DNA of 64,000 bases from Penaeus vannamei (GCF_042767895.1 NC_091560.1:32418796-32482795), one strand, 5' to 3'. Positions 22,609 through 35,275 are shown, counted from the first letter of the stretch. Made by a program: numbers and translations. The notes: generated by a model not told the origin, from the letters alone.

Positions 22609-23095
22609 AAAAGTATTTTCGAACTCATATTTTCAAGATTTAATTTTCAGCGCAAATGTTATTGTGACAATTGTTATTGTGACATAATTGTCTATAAAAT
22701 GCCAGACAGTGGAAGGGGTTCTTCTCTACTTACCACTGAAGGGGGCCGTCTGCTTTTTTTTTAGATTTTTCTTGCCGATTTTGATGAAACTCACACCCAT
22801 TTATTTGGGCCCCTTCCCATTGCCATTCCCATTTTCGAAATCGCCCGAACAGTTTTTGAATTATTGTCAAAAAAACGAAAAAATGCCATGTTGAAAATGC
22901 AGCACCTGGGTCAAAGGATTCCGACTTCAGAAACGGCAAGACATTCAATTTTATTTGATTTTTGCACAGAACTACCTTATATCTACAACTTGATCGTTAT
23001 CGTTTTTTCGATTTCGACTTCAATTTTTTTTTTTTTTTTTGTGAATTTTTGAAGTAGGGGACTTCAAGAAAAAAAAAAGGTAAAAATTTTCTTAC

Positions 23096-23225
23096 ATTGA
23101 CCACTTTTACAAGAAGTACAGGCAAAAATTGCGAAAACGCTCTTGATCAAGTTGCAGATATTTTATTTTTCTACAAAATGAGCCATAATATGATAATTTT
23201 GGACATATGGTGTGCCCGGAATCCT
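23096..23225 (+). repeat. internal repeat of TIR element, unit 1
   Basis: Starts CATTGACCACTTTTACAAG and ends near ACAAAATGAGCCATAATA. It aligns by eye with 23640-23770. Confidence 0.5.
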
Positions 23226-23639
23226 TTGACCCACCCCTAAAGGTGGAGTTCCGAGATATCGGCATTTTACGTTTCTTCATCTTTCCAAGGCTATCTTGAT
23301 ATCAACAAAACAAGGCATAAGATTAGTCTTTCTACACCATAATCCTCTATCATTCTACCTGTCTTGCGGACATTGGCAGCACGTAACGGTTTCTCAAAAT
23401 CTTACGTATAATGCGGAGTGGTGGCAGCGATCTGGGGGTCTATAGGCCTACATTGACCATTTTTAAAAGTTTCTCAAAAAAAAAAAATAATAATAATAAT
23501 ACAGCCATTCTGATTTCATGTTTGAATAGAACTATCTTTCTACTATTATATGCAGATTTTTGAGAAGTTGACCTTACTTTTTCCTTGGTGAATATTTTCC
23601 GAAGGTGACTATTTTAACACCCTAATAGGAGATTTTGAA

Positions 23640-23770
23640 AACATATGTCACTTTTACAAGAACCACGTGAAAATATTGCAAATCCGCATGGCAGTATGTA
23701 ATAGAACTATTATTCAGATACAAAATGAGACATAATACTTTAAAATCGGACCGATTATACGTGTGCTATG
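23640..23770 (+). repeat. internal repeat of TIR element, unit 2
   Basis: Contains CACTTTTACAAGAA, then AAAATATTGC and ACAAAATGAGACATAATA in the same order as unit 1. A shorter related start (CATTGACCATTTTTA) occurs near 23451. Confidence 0.5.
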
Positions 23771-24964
23771 CGTAAAAATATGAAGGACCTAAAAAATGCG
23801 ATCTTATTCCTTTTTATTATGTTTACATTTTACATGACAAATCATGTACAGAATACTTGTATTTGATATAATTATCTATCATTTACCTATTATTGATGCT
23901 CTAATGGGGTTTTACAACGTATAATATTTGTCGAAAGAATCACTTTTCTCCAGTCGGACGGGTACCAAACACATACTTTTCCCCACGCGGCGGGGCCGTC
24001 CTGGACCATGAAAATCGTCTTTTTAAATCTGCGGAATAACTCTACGGGGTCACGTAGCCAAATTTCACTCTCAGACCCCGTGGAAAGACGAAAAACAATT
24101 ATATGGCGATGTGAAAATTTATATATAAGGTATATGAGCACATATAGATAATTTTCGTGTACCCCATGACCTTTTGTTTATTTATTTTGCTACTTCCGTT
24201 TGTTTCTTTGTTTGTTTGTTGATTGTTTATTTGTTTTTTTTGTTTGTTAGTTTGTTTTCTAATATCTCTAAAAGTTATAAACACATTTTAACGAAATTTT
24301 AACCAAAGGTGAGTTTTAACCTAACTTAGACGTGGTGATGCGGACCATGGTTTGGATCCAGGATTTTTTGTTCTAACCCGAAAAGTTCTGAACAGATTTG
24401 AATAAAATTTTAACCTGAGGTTTGTCTTAGCCTAATTAATATTCCATAAAATTTTGGTGGTGATCCGGAATATTTGGCAAAACTACCCCCCATGGAGGGG
24501 GGGGGGAGGTTTGCATTTTCGAAATGTTTTACTCATAAATCAAAGTAACTATGTATGATGAAAACATAAAGAAAAGAAAATACACCATATGAATAACATA
24601 TGTTTAGTTATTTGTATGGAAAATTTCTTCATTGTTATTTGGACGCTTGCCCGGATTTTTTTATATTATTCCGAAAAAAAAGAAGGTTGGTCTCATCTTA
24701 TGTGAAATATGATAAGCTTTCAGAAAATATCCTTAAATTTTTATTATCTCTAATCATTGCGTCACAATTGCCGATTTTCTAAGGTAACATCAAAAAAATA
24801 ATATTTCGGTCGACATCGAAAATCGCTGCTACCACCTAAAAAATAACGGTCGGGCCTTGAAATTTTCAGGGGAGAACCGGGGGCCTAGAAACTCCTTGAA
24901 AATGCATCAAAGTCAATTCCGGCAAGAGGGGCGAAAATCGCCGAAAAATAACCAGAAGGTCCCC

Positions 24965-25172
24965 TGAAGGTTTCATTTCAGTTGCCATTCACGAATGCTA
25001 CGGAAAAACGTTCTCACTCCATATTTTAGCTTACCTTGAGTTACTAAGCATTATTGTATAAGGTATAGTTTTTATACAATGCCCGGATCGGCGCGTCAGA
25101 TTGAACATATGACCGGAAAAAAAAAGGTTTGCTAATCATCTAACTTTACTTAGGAAAGTTTCAATCTCCATA
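24965..25172 (+). repeat. array remainder between TIR element and gap 2
   Basis: It resumes the monomer interrupted at 22740. It contains the CATTCACGAATGCTACGG box and the reverse complement of the GACGCGCCGATCCGG and GTGATTAGCA boxes, then runs into the gap. Confidence 0.75.
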
Positions 25173-25672
25173 NNNNNNNNNNNNNNNNNNNNNNNNNNNN
25201 NNNNNNNNNNNNNNNNNNNNNNNNNNNNNNNNNNNNNNNNNNNNNNNNNNNNNNNNNNNNNNNNNNNNNNNNNNNNNNNNNNNNNNNNNNNNNNNNNNNN
25301 NNNNNNNNNNNNNNNNNNNNNNNNNNNNNNNNNNNNNNNNNNNNNNNNNNNNNNNNNNNNNNNNNNNNNNNNNNNNNNNNNNNNNNNNNNNNNNNNNNNN
25401 NNNNNNNNNNNNNNNNNNNNNNNNNNNNNNNNNNNNNNNNNNNNNNNNNNNNNNNNNNNNNNNNNNNNNNNNNNNNNNNNNNNNNNNNNNNNNNNNNNNN
25501 NNNNNNNNNNNNNNNNNNNNNNNNNNNNNNNNNNNNNNNNNNNNNNNNNNNNNNNNNNNNNNNNNNNNNNNNNNNNNNNNNNNNNNNNNNNNNNNNNNNN
25601 NNNNNNNNNNNNNNNNNNNNNNNNNNNNNNNNNNNNNNNNNNNNNNNNNNNNNNNNNNNNNNNNNNNNNNNN
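25173..25672. other. assembly gap 2 (500 N)
   Basis: Exactly 500 N. Confidence 0.99.
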
Positions 25673-26629
25673 GTCAGGCAGTGGAAGGGATTCTTCTCTA
25701 TTTAACACTGAAAGTTTTATTTCAGTTGCCACTCACGAATGCTACGGAAAACGCCCTTCCTCGAGTTACTATAGCACAACTGGGAATTTGCATTTTTGTA
25801 TAACATGGTTATTTGTAGAGAATAATAAATCGGAATGTATATTCAAAGATAAGATAATTAACCTAAATTCGTTAATGTCCGGACCGGCGCGTCACAGGTT
25901 GAAGACACCGACCAGAAATAAAGGTTTGCTAATCACCTAATCCTCATTTCGACTCAGACTCCATATTAGTACACACACAAGTTGCCCTCGATAATATATT
26001 CAATAATTTCGCTACGTACACACGAAACATGGTAATCGTAATTGTAACTAGAGTTCAAGCTGAAAGCAACCGGGTTCATAGTTGGATATTCAGCCAAAGA
26101 TCATATCCACACCAAAAACAAGTGTATTGAGAAAACCACTGAATTCAATAGGACACTACGGTTTTTTTGTAGGTTTCAATAAGACGTATGACTAAGAGTA
26201 AGAAACAATTTTACTTATAATTAACCTAACTTTTTTATTATATCTGCATCGGCGGGCACAGGTTGAGGACACTTACCCGCAAACATCTAAGGAGTGCTAA
26301 TCACCTAATCTTAATTAGGAACGTGTCAGACGGATCATGAAAATTATCTTGATAACATTATTGAAACACAAAGTGATAATATTGTACTTCCTCTTGTAAT
26401 GATATCATAATGTAATGTATATCATAATATAATGTATATAATTGTAATGATATCATAATGTAGTGATATCATAAGAAGAAAAAAGAGACAAACAACATAG
26501 GAAAGAAGTAGGTGCTGTTATTTAGTTATATAGACACTCGTTTTGCTAATTTTCATGCGTTTGAACTAGATTTTTGAACTAGGCAGAAGACCTGTATTTA
26601 CATTTAATATCAACGTAGTGTAGGAAATG

Positions 26630-26697
<68 letters not shown>
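26630..26697. repeat. (TA)n microsatellite
   Basis: Follows GTGTAGGAAATGT, the same flank as the tract at 36340 and, inverted, at 17117. Confidence 0.95.
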
Positions 26698-26699
<2 letters not shown>

Positions 26700-27230
26700 T
26701 TTAACCAGTGTATTGAGAAAACTACTGAATTCAATACAGTTTTTGTAGGTTACGACAAGACCTATGACTAAGTTTATGAGGCAATCCTACTTCCAGTGAG
26801 CTAGTAAATCGTACACGAATACATATTAGTGAGAATTTTTACAGAGACAACAGCAGTAACATTATTATTATCATGATGATTATCATTACGGCAATAGCAA
26901 ATTACAATAAATATTATGGTGATAATATGAACAGTAATTTTTGACAATTACAATTATTTTTATAATGGTGAGGGAGACTGAAAAGAGAGATTGAAAGACA
27001 TTCGTCCTTTTTGTTTTGTTTCTCATGGTAGATTTGAAACAATTCACGATTTAATTTCCATTGTGGCTTTTACTATTCCATCTTTGTATAAAGGAGAATA
27101 GACTAAAATATAGTCATCATAAAAGGGACGCGAGGCAAAGAGACAGATAGACAGGCAGACAGACAGAGATGAAAGAACAAGGGAGATGAAATGTTTTTAT
27201 ATTTCAAAGGATACATTTTTCTTAAATAGT

Positions 27231-27300
27231 TCGTGTTATGTAGTGGGTAGCACTTCTGCCTCTGAAACAGTAGACTCGGGTTCAAATCTTTATGTGGACT
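27231..27300 (+). pseudogene. decayed tRNA-like copy (CUG loop)
   Basis: A box and the CTCTGAA loop remain and the B box is nearly intact, but the acceptor does not pair. Confidence 0.5.
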
Positions 27301-28022
27301 ATTAATCTACCTTTTTTCACACCAATATTTTTACTGCATACATTACTATGCACTCACTACTATTATTACCATGTGTAATCGTTATAGAATAGTACCAGAC
27401 TGTGAACAAGGGGCTGTCGACCGTTATGTTTTTGGTACCTACAAATGCTCTTCTCAATTCGTTTTTAGCTTTCATCTATTAACTACAGTACATTTGGGAA
27501 ATATCACTTCTCTATTATATGCGAATTTCTCTAAAATAAGCGATGGCAACTTGCATTAATACTTGACAATTTATAATTAAACTAACTTGGAATTTCATTA
27601 TGTCGGCATCGGCGCGCACAGGTTGAGGACACTTACTCGCAAACATCTAAGGAGTGCTAATCACCTAATCTTAATTAGGAACGTGTCACGTGGTATATCA
27701 TTTCACCCGGAAGGAGTTTATTTTGTGTACACACGCAACATGGTAACTGGAATTTTATCAATAGTTCAAGGTGAAAGCAAACCACGCACACAATAGGGTT
27801 CATAAACACTGTATAGGTTTCGTAGGCTATGATAAGACCTGTGGCGAAGTGCAAGAAAAATTCTGCATTCAGTGAAATAGCAGGGCGTTCGCGAATATAT
27901 ATAAGAGTCAGAATTTTTACAAAGCCTAACAACAGCAGTATCATCATAAGTGTTATTATAATGATTGGCATTAAGATAAAGGTAATATATATAACATTTG
28001 TTAGACAATTATCTTCATTATA

Positions 28023-28087
28023 AGGGAGGAGAGAGGGAAGAGAAAGAGAATAAGAGAGAGGGAGGGAAGAGAAAGTGAGAGAAAGAA
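28023..28087 (+). repeat. polypurine tract of repeat monomer
   Basis: G/A tract about 340 bp before the tRNA at 28424. Confidence 0.75.
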
Positions 28088-28423
28088 CAGACGTTTGTAA
28101 TTACCAAAGAATTTTTATGGTGTATCAAATTTGTTCACATTAACATACCCTTGCAGACTCAAAACACGCCACGTGAACTAGCGTGTAATCCGCAAAAGAA
28201 TAAGACAACATTCTTGTAAAAGTACTGAATATGAATGCGTTTTGAAAATGGGCGGATCATGAAAATTCCCCAAATAACTTTACTGAAACACAAAATTATA
28301 ATTTTGTACTCTTGTAATGACCCAGTGATCATTTTCATAAGAAAGAAAAGGACAAACCACATAGGAAATAGGTAGGCGTTCCTATATACATATATATAAA
28401 TTCGTTTAACTGCTACCACCTAA

Positions 28424-28494
28424 GTCTCCGTGGTGTAGTGGATAGCATGACTGCTTCTTAACCAGTAGACTCGGGTTCAAATCCTGACGGAGAC
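28424..28494 (+). tRNA. tRNA-Lys(CUU)-like gene, TTCTTAA loop
   Basis: Perfect 7-bp acceptor. The anticodon arm is ACTGC-TTCTTAA-CCAGT, so CUU is kept with U at 32 and 33. TATATATAAA at 28391-28400 (-33 to -24); T4 at 28510-28513. Confidence 0.7.
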
Positions 28495-28835
28495 TCATAC
28501 GAAGCTAAATTTTAAATTATTGTCGAATTCATATTATATTTTTAAGATTTTATTTTCAGTGCAAATGTTATTGTGATATAATCTATAAAGTGTCCGACAG
28601 TGGAAGAGGTTCTTCTCTACTTACCACTGAATGCTTAATTTCACTTGCCATTCACGAATGCTACGGAAAAACGTTCTCACCATATTTTAGCTTACCTTGA
28701 GTTACTAAGCATTTTTGTATAAGGTGTATTTTTTAAAAAATGACCAGATTGGCGCGTCACAGATTGAACACATAACCGAAAAAAAATAGGTTTGCTAATC
28801 ACCTAACTTTACCTAGGAAAGTTTCAACTTTCATT

Positions 28836-29961
28836 ATCTTATTTTTCCGTCTCCGTCTTCAGTAATCATAATTGTCAAAAAATATTGTTCATATTATCAT
28901 CATTATAGTTATTCATATCCAATATGAACCCGATTGCTTCAGCTTGAACTCTAGATAACATTAACTATGCTATATAATCGAGGACAACTTCTGGGTGTAC
29001 TGATATGGTGTTTGTAACTTTCCAGATTAAGATTAGGTGATTAGCAAACCTTTTTCCCGGTCGGTGTGTTCCACTTGTGACGCGCCGATCCGGATTTGAT
29101 TTAAGTCGAAGTAAAATCATAATTACCAAGCTCCGTGTGTACACAGGGAAAATGAGTATGGTTTAGATCCTTCTGGATGTACTGATATGCGAGACTATCC
29201 AAATTAAGATTAGGTGATTAGCACTAGTGATTAGAAATGTTTACGGGGAAGTGTCCTCAACTTGTGGCAGACGTAATCTAATTCCAACAAAGCTAATTGA
29301 TATGTCTTAATTTACATTTCCATCGCTCTTATTATAGAAATTTACATTTAATACAATAATGTCAATTCTCAACATTAGTGTAGGTCAAAGATCAAATAGG
29401 AATTGAGAAAAGCATTTTTCTCTATCATTCGTGGGCAGCAACAGTAAACTATAACGCTAGAAGGTAAGCTCATAGTCCCTGTTAATAGTCTGGCATTATT
29501 CTGGAACAATTACAAACATTAATAACAAGAGTGATTATGAAAGCAATAAAATGTATGCAGAGAAAATATTGATTTGAAAAATTTAAAGAGAAATATTTAG
29601 TTTCCGTCAAGATTTGAACCCGAGTCTACTGATTAGGAGACAGTCATACTATCCATTACCATGGAAACTTCTAAACAATACAGTGGTTAATAGTGTACTT
29701 AAATAAAATACCATTACCATGCTTCGTATGTACACAGCGAAATTAACTTGTATTATCGAGGACAACTTCTAGGTGTACTGATATGGAGATTGGAACTTTC
29801 CTAAGTAAAGTTAGGTGATTAGCAAACCTTTTTTCCGGTCGTGTGTTCAATCTGTGACGCGCCAATCCGGTCATTCTATAAAAAATACACATTATACTAA
29901 TATGCTTAGTAACTCAAGGTAAGCTAAAATATGGAGTGAGAACGTTTTTCCGTAGTATTCG
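28836..29961 (-). repeat. repeat array, minus orientation (segment 5)
   Basis: Begins at a head-to-head junction (GGAAAGTTTCA then CTTTCATTATCTT) shared with 38617 and 58465. It holds the CCU-type tRNA relic at 29600 and ends at RTE copy 2. Confidence 0.8.
29600..29668 (-). pseudogene. tRNA-like copy, CCU anticodon, shortened
   Basis: Loop CTCCTAA as at 5968. Two bases are missing in the D-arm/acceptor region, giving 69 nt. No TATA-like box. Confidence 0.5.
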
Positions 29962-31684
29962 GAACAGTTCGCTCAGTAAGTGGTCAGATCGTTTCAGATC
30001 CTGTTGCGGTGCAGGGACGTTGGGCTGAGTATTTTGAGCAGCTGTACCAGGTTGACCCACCAACAGTTAACTTGGATGCGGGTAGTGTCGAGATCCCGCT
30101 GCCAGATCCACCTATCAGTGAGGACCCTCCCTCCCTAACTGAAGTTAGGGGAGCGATTTCCAAGCTGAAGAGTGGTAAAGCAGCTGGTATCTGCGGCATA
30201 CCAGCTGAACTGTTGAAGGCTGGTGGTGAACCTATGGCATGGGGGTTACATGTTGTCCTGGCTGCCATCTGGCAGTCCGGTTCCGTTCCTCCTGACCTGT
30301 TGAGGGGTGTGGTCATCCCTCTCTGGAAGGGGAAGGGGGACCGTTGGGACTGCAGCAATCACCCAGGCATCACACTGCTCAGTGTACCAGGCAAGGCTCT
30401 CGCCCACATCCTTCTGAGACGTATCAGAGACCATCTACTGAGGCACCAGAGACTGGAGCAATCCGGATTCACTCCTGGTAAGTCCACAATAGACCGTATC
30501 CTCGCGCTTCGAGTCATTGTAGAGCGCCGTCGTGAGTTCGGGCGTGGGCTGCTTGCAGCCTACATCGAACTCAAGAAGGCGTTCGATACGGTGCATCGGG
30601 AGTCACTTTGGGAGATCCTGAGGCTGAGAGGAATACCAACAAGGATTATTGGACTAATAGCAAGCCTGTATACTGGTACTGAAAGTGCTGTAAAGTGTGG
30701 TGGGGGCCTGTCAAGCTTCTTTCCTGTTAGTTCAGGAGTAAGGCAAGGCTGTGTCCTTGCACCAACTCTTTTCAACACTTGCATGGACTGGATACTGGGC
30801 AGAGCTACTGTTCAAAGTCATTGTGGGGCAACGCTGGGCAATATCAAGGTTACAGACCTTGACTTTGCTGATGACGTTGCCATTCTATCTGAGTCTTTGG
30901 AAACCCTAGTGGCGGCTCTCGATGCATTTAGCAATGAAGCAAAGCCCCTGGGTCTAGAGGTCTCCTGGACCAAGACCAAGGTCCAGGAATTTGGGGACTT
31001 GATAGGAGAACCTGTTCAGTCGGTACTTGCTTGCGGCGAGGACATTGAAGTCACAGAGAGCTTTACATACCTTGGTAGTGTAGTTCATAACTCTGGGCTG
31101 TCAGACCATGAAGTCAGCAGACGGATTGGCCTGGCAGCAGGGGTCATGAACTCTTTCAACACGAGTATTTGGAGATGTCGGTACCTGTGCAGAAGGACCA
31201 AGCTTCGGGTTTTCAAGGCCCTGATAATGCCAGTTTTGCTATACGGTAGCGAAACCTGGACATTGTCCTGTGCCTTGGAGGCTCGTCTTGAAGCCTTTTG
31301 CAATAGGTCCTTGCGCCAGATCATGGGGTACTGTTGGCGGGACCATGTGTCCAACCAACGGTTGCACCGTGAGACTGGCACAAGCCCTGTTATCTGCACA
31401 ATCCGTGATCGCCAACTCAGGCTATACGGCCACCTGGCTTGCTTTCCTCAGGATGATCCTGCCCATCAGGTCGTCTCTATTCGAGACAACCCTGGGTGGA
31501 GGAGGCCTGTGGGACGACCGAGGAAGTCATGGCTTGGGCAGATCGACCAAACCTGCCGTGAAGAACTAGAGAGGGGCCGAGTCCCTGCCTGGCATCTAGC
31601 CATGAGGGATCCTCGTAGGTGGAAGCGAAGGGTGGATGCGGCTATGCGCCCCCGTCGGCGTCAGCCCCCATGATGATGATGATG
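29962..31684 (+). mobile_element. RTE retrotransposon, 5'-truncated, copy 2
   Basis: Homology with copy 1 starts at its position near 11627, so the endonuclease is absent. The element ends in the same TGA-triplet tail. Flanks ATTCG (29957-29961) and ATTCG (31685-31689) are a target duplication within the monomer motif GCATTCGTGAATGG, which is uninterrupted elsewhere, for example at 39754. Confidence 0.92.
29964..31673 (+). pseudogene. RTE reverse transcriptase remnant, open frame, motif A Asp to Glu
   Basis: Open for about 570 codons, but no native start or endonuclease remains. It carries the RT core and C-terminal part. Motif C FADD is present (30864-30875). In motif A the codon 30567-30569 is GAA, giving IELKKAFD where copy 1 has IDLKKAFD. 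That Asp is a metal-binding catalytic residue of reverse transcriptases, so activity is probably lost. The codons mutated to stop or shifted in copy 1 are intact here. Confidence 0.88.
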
Positions 31685-31841
31685 ATTCGTGAATGGCAAG
31701 TGAAATGAAACATTCAGTGGTAAGTAGAGAAGAACCTCTTCCACTGTCCATTTTATAGACGATTATGTCACAATAACAACTGCACTCAAAATATTTTAAA
31801 AATATGAGTTCGAAAATAATTTAAAAAGTGTATGTGTGTTA

Positions 31842-31912
31842 GTCTCCGTCGGGATTTGAACCCGAGTCTACTGATTAAGAGGCAGTCATGCTATCCACTA
31901 CACCATGGAGAC
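31842..31912 (-). tRNA. tRNA-Lys(CUU)-like gene
   Basis: Cloverleaf as at 245. Two changes: one in the T arm/acceptor junction (CCCGACGG on the sense strand restores a G-C pair in the T stem) and one in the 5' acceptor strand (CATGGAGAC on plus). TATA-like box at 31936-31945; T5 downstream. Confidence 0.68.
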
Positions 31913-32581
31913 TTAGATGAATGTAGTTAAACAACTTTTTATATATCTATATAGGAACGCCTACCTATTTCCTATGTTGTTTGTCCTTTTCTTTCTTTCA
32001 TATGAAAATTATCACTGGGTCATTACAAGAGTATAAGATTATAATTTTGTTTTTCAGTAAAGTTATTATGGGGATTTTCATGATCCGCCCGTTTTCAAAA
32101 CACATTCATATTCAGTCCTTTTACAAGAATGTTGTCTTATTCTTTTGCGGATTACTTTGGTATCAGTTGTAAATCCTGGCCTTGGTCAACACGCTAGTTC
32201 ACGCTAGCTATATTATCGAGGACAACTTTTGGGTGTGTACTGATTTGACGTGTAAGATTTAAATAAATTTATGTTCATTATAAATCAATATCTTTCCATA
32301 TACATTACAATTTATTTTTCTATACAAATACACGTTATACAAAAATGCAACTTCCCTTTTGCACTATACTAACTCGAGGAAAGCAAATGTATGGAGTGAG
32401 AAAGGCGTTTTTCCGAAGCATTCGTGAGTGGCAAGTGAAATGTAATATTCATTGGCAAGTAGAGAAGAACCCCGTTCACAGTCTGACATTTTGTAGGCGA
32501 TCGTGTATGGTAACAATTTCGCTGAAAATAAAATCTTAAAAATATTACGTTTGAAAATAGTTTTAAAAGTGTTGTGAGTTA

Positions 32582-32652
32582 GTCTCCGTCAGGATTTGAA
32601 CCCGAGTCTACTGATTAAGAGGCAGTCATGCTATCCACTACACCACGGAGAC
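32582..32652 (-). tRNA. tRNA-Lys(CUU)-like gene
   Basis: Identical to the 245 copy over 71 nt. TATATATAAAT-type box at about 32678-32687 and a T4 run downstream. Confidence 0.74.
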
Positions 32653-33093
32653 GTACAAGATGAGAAGGTAAAACGAATTTATATATATGCTTATGAGAGC
32701 TCCTTCCTATTTCTTATGTTATTTGTCTGTCTTTCTCTTCTAATTTATTTCTTTACTATGATTATTATCACTGGCTACTTACAGGAGGGAGTATAAGATT
32801 ATTATAATTTTGTGTTTCAGTAATGTTATTGAGGGAATTTTCATGATCCGCCTGTTTTCAAAACGCATTCATATGCAGCACTATTACAAGAATATTGTAT
32901 TTATTTTATGCGGCATTACTGTGATATCAATTGCAAATCCTGGCCGAGGTCGACACGCTCGCTCACGTGGCTTGTTCAGACAGTCTGTAAGGATATGTTG
33001 ATATGAACAAATTTGATACACCATAAAAATACGAAGGTAAGGACGAACATGTCTGTTATTCTCTTTCTTTCTCCTTCTTCATCATGAAAATAA

Positions 33094-33110
33094 CAAATTA
33101 TGACGTAGAA
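33094..33110 (+). pseudogene. tRNA fragment at orientation-switch junction
   Basis: CAAATTATGACGTAGAA is related to the T arm and 3' acceptor of the tRNA (CAAATCCTGACGGAGAC) and lies where the array flips from minus to plus. Counterparts lie at 42393, 55643 and 62736. Confidence 0.45.
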
Positions 33111-34127
33111 TATTAATGATTTAATTTTTACATAATTTTATTACCTATATTTCCACTGCCTACATTTATTCCTTTTATAAGCACTACCATTATTAATATA
33201 TATAATCGCTATAAAAAAGTATCAGACTGTGAACAGGGTACCGTTGTTACACGCAAAGTTGTGCTAATCACCTACTCTTTATTTGGAACGTGTCAAACGG
33301 TGTATCAATACACCCGGAAGGAGTTATTCTCGATTAAAGGGAATGCTTATCTTCGTTGGGTACACACGGAACATGGCAACTGTAATTTCATCTAGAGTTC
33401 AAGGTGAAAGCAAACCACGCACACAGCAGGGTTCGTAAACACTTCACAGCTTTTGTAGGCTCTAAGACCTATGGCGAAGTGTAAGAGGCAATTCTGCATT
33501 CAGTTAGCAAGGCGCTCGAGAATATATGAGTAAGAATTTTAGCAAATATTAACAGATCTTAGTGTTTGTAATTACGATAATGATGTTATATTTATGATAT
33601 ATATAACGTTTGTGAGACAATTATTGTTTTCCTGATAATGGCGGAGAGGATGAGAGAGAGGGAAGAGAAAGAGAATAAAAAAGAGAGAGGGAGGGAAGTG
33701 AAAGTGAGAAAAAGAGAATACAAGACAGACGTTCGTCATTATCGTAGTATTTTATGATGTATCAAATTTGTTCACATTAACACACCGTTCCAGACCGTCC
33801 AATCACGCCACGTGAACTATCGTGTTGACCTTGGCCAGGATTTGCAATTGATATGGAAGTAATGCCGCAAAAGATAAATACAATTTTGTAATAGTGCTGA
33901 ATATGAATGCGTTGTGAAAACAGGCAGATCATGAAAATTCCCCTAATAACATCAGTGAAAAACGAAATTATAACAAATATGTACCCCCCCCCCCCCTCCT
34001 GGTAATGACCCAGTGAAAATTATCATGGAAAAGAAAGAAAGAAAGGAAAAAAAAAGACAACACAGGAAATAGGTAGGCGCATGTTATATGAATATATATA
34101 AATTCGTTTTGCTTTCATATTACTTAC

Positions 34128-34198
34128 GTCTTTGTGGTGTAGTGGATAGCATGACTGCCTCTTAATCAGTTGACTCGGGTTCAAATCCTGACGGAGAC
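34128..34198 (+). tRNA. tRNA-Lys(CUU)-like gene
   Basis: CTCTTAA loop, B box intact. The acceptor 5' strand GTCTTTG pairs with CGGAGAC through wobbles. ATATATAAAT box near -30; T4 at 34212-34215. Confidence 0.66.
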
Positions 34199-35275
34199 AA
34201 TGACACGTACATTTTAAAAATTATTTTGACTCATATTATATTCTTAAAATTTGTATTTTCATTGCAGTTGTTACCATACATGATTATCTATAAAATGCCA
34301 GACTGTGAACGGGGTTCTCTACTTACCACTGAAAGTTGATTTCACTTGCCACTCACGAATGCTACGGAAAAACGCTTTTTTTCCATAATTTAGCTTTCCT
34401 CAAGTTACTATAGTACAACTGTGTTTTGCATGTTAGTATCATGTGTATTTGTATAGAATAATAAATTGGAATGTATATGAAAAAATCTTGATTAAAATTG
34501 AACCTAAAGTCGTTAAAGTCACATCCGGATCGGCGGGTTACAGTTTGAAAACACCGACAGAGAACAGTTTTGCTAATCACCTAATCTTAATTTGGAAAGT
34601 CAAACGCCAAATCAATACATCCAGATGTTGTCCTTGATAATACAACATAATCAATTTCGCTGTGTACAAACGAGACATAGTAATAGTAATTTTATTTATA
34701 GTTCAAGCTGAAAGCAACCAGGTTGAATTTTTTTTTATTTAAGCGGAACAACAGCAGTATCATTAGTATTATATTAATGATTGTGATTATGATAAGGGCA
34801 AGTTATGATAATTATTTATAACATTTGTTAAACAATTGTTATTTTCATGATAAAGGAGAAGGAGAGATAAAAGAATAAAAGACACGTTCGTCATTACCAT
34901 GGTATTCTTATGGTGAATCAAATTTGTTCATATTGTTATACCCTTACAGGCTGTCAAAACAGGCCACGTGAACTAGCCTGTTGAACTATGCCAGGAATTG
35001 AATTACAGTTGATAAAAAAAACTAATCCCGTGAAAGATAAATGCAATATTATAGTAATAATACAGAATATGAATGCGTTTTGAGAACAGGCGGATCATGA
35101 ACATTCCCTAATAACATTACTGAAATACAAAACTATCATAATTTTGCACTCCTTCCTGTAATGACGCAGTAATAATTATCATAGAAAAGAAAGAAAGAAA
35201 AAAGAAAAACAAACATTGGAAATAAGCGCTTCAAAATACATATATACAAATTCATTTCACTTTCACATCAATTAA

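Larger units (their letters stand above)
19890..22740 (+). repeat. tRNA-bearing repeat array, plus orientation (segment 3)
   Basis: Every landmark now appears as the reverse complement of segments 1-2. It holds intact tRNAs at 20245 and 22519 and a decayed one at 21222. 19900-20640 matches the reverse complement of about 32290-33030. Confidence 0.8.
22741..24964. mobile_element. unclassified terminal-inverted-repeat DNA element, 2.2 kb
   Basis: A non-array block of 2224 bp that interrupts a monomer at ...CACTGAA. The left end begins GGGGGCCGTCTG. The right end, reverse-complemented, begins GGGGACCTTCTG. Both ends then run T-rich to TTGCCG, so the ends are imperfect inverted repeats. TGAA flanks both sides (22737-22740 and 24965-24968); G runs make the exact duplication length uncertain (4-6 bp). 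No ORF over 100 codons, so it is probably non-autonomous. The interior includes a G12 run near 24500 and TTTG-rich sequence near 24180-24250. I cannot assign a superfamily. Confidence 0.65.
25673..28835 (+). repeat. tRNA-bearing repeat array, plus orientation (segment 4)
   Basis: It matches 35440-38617 in the same direction and order, including the TA tract, the decayed tRNA and the tRNA with the TTCTTAA loop. A local duplication of a TATCATAATGTA motif lies at 26401-26470. Confidence 0.85.
25673..29961 (+). repeat. higher-order direct repeat, unit H1
   Basis: It corresponds position by position with 35440-39757 at an offset of about 9.7-9.8 kb (for example tRNAs 28424 and 38215, 29600 and 39394). 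Differences are scattered substitutions and small indels. Confidence 0.75.
31685..33110 (-). repeat. repeat array, minus orientation (segment 6)
   Basis: Two tRNA monomers. Near 32205 the sequence jumps from ACGCTAGTTCACG to AGCTATATTATCGAGG, a deletion relative to 40268-41738. Confidence 0.82.
29962..33603 (+). repeat. 3.6-kb direct duplication, copy A
   Basis: It matches 59604-63245 at a constant offset of 29642. I see no differences except two substitutions near 33572 and 33576. The block starts at the 5' end of RTE copy 2 and includes the tRNAs at 31842 and 32582. Confidence 0.85.

Noticed and set aside
22741..24964. Ribosomal RNA or protein gene in the non-array block
   Set aside because: No rRNA motif and no frame over 100 codons. 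Inverted ends and flanking TGAA fit a transposon better.
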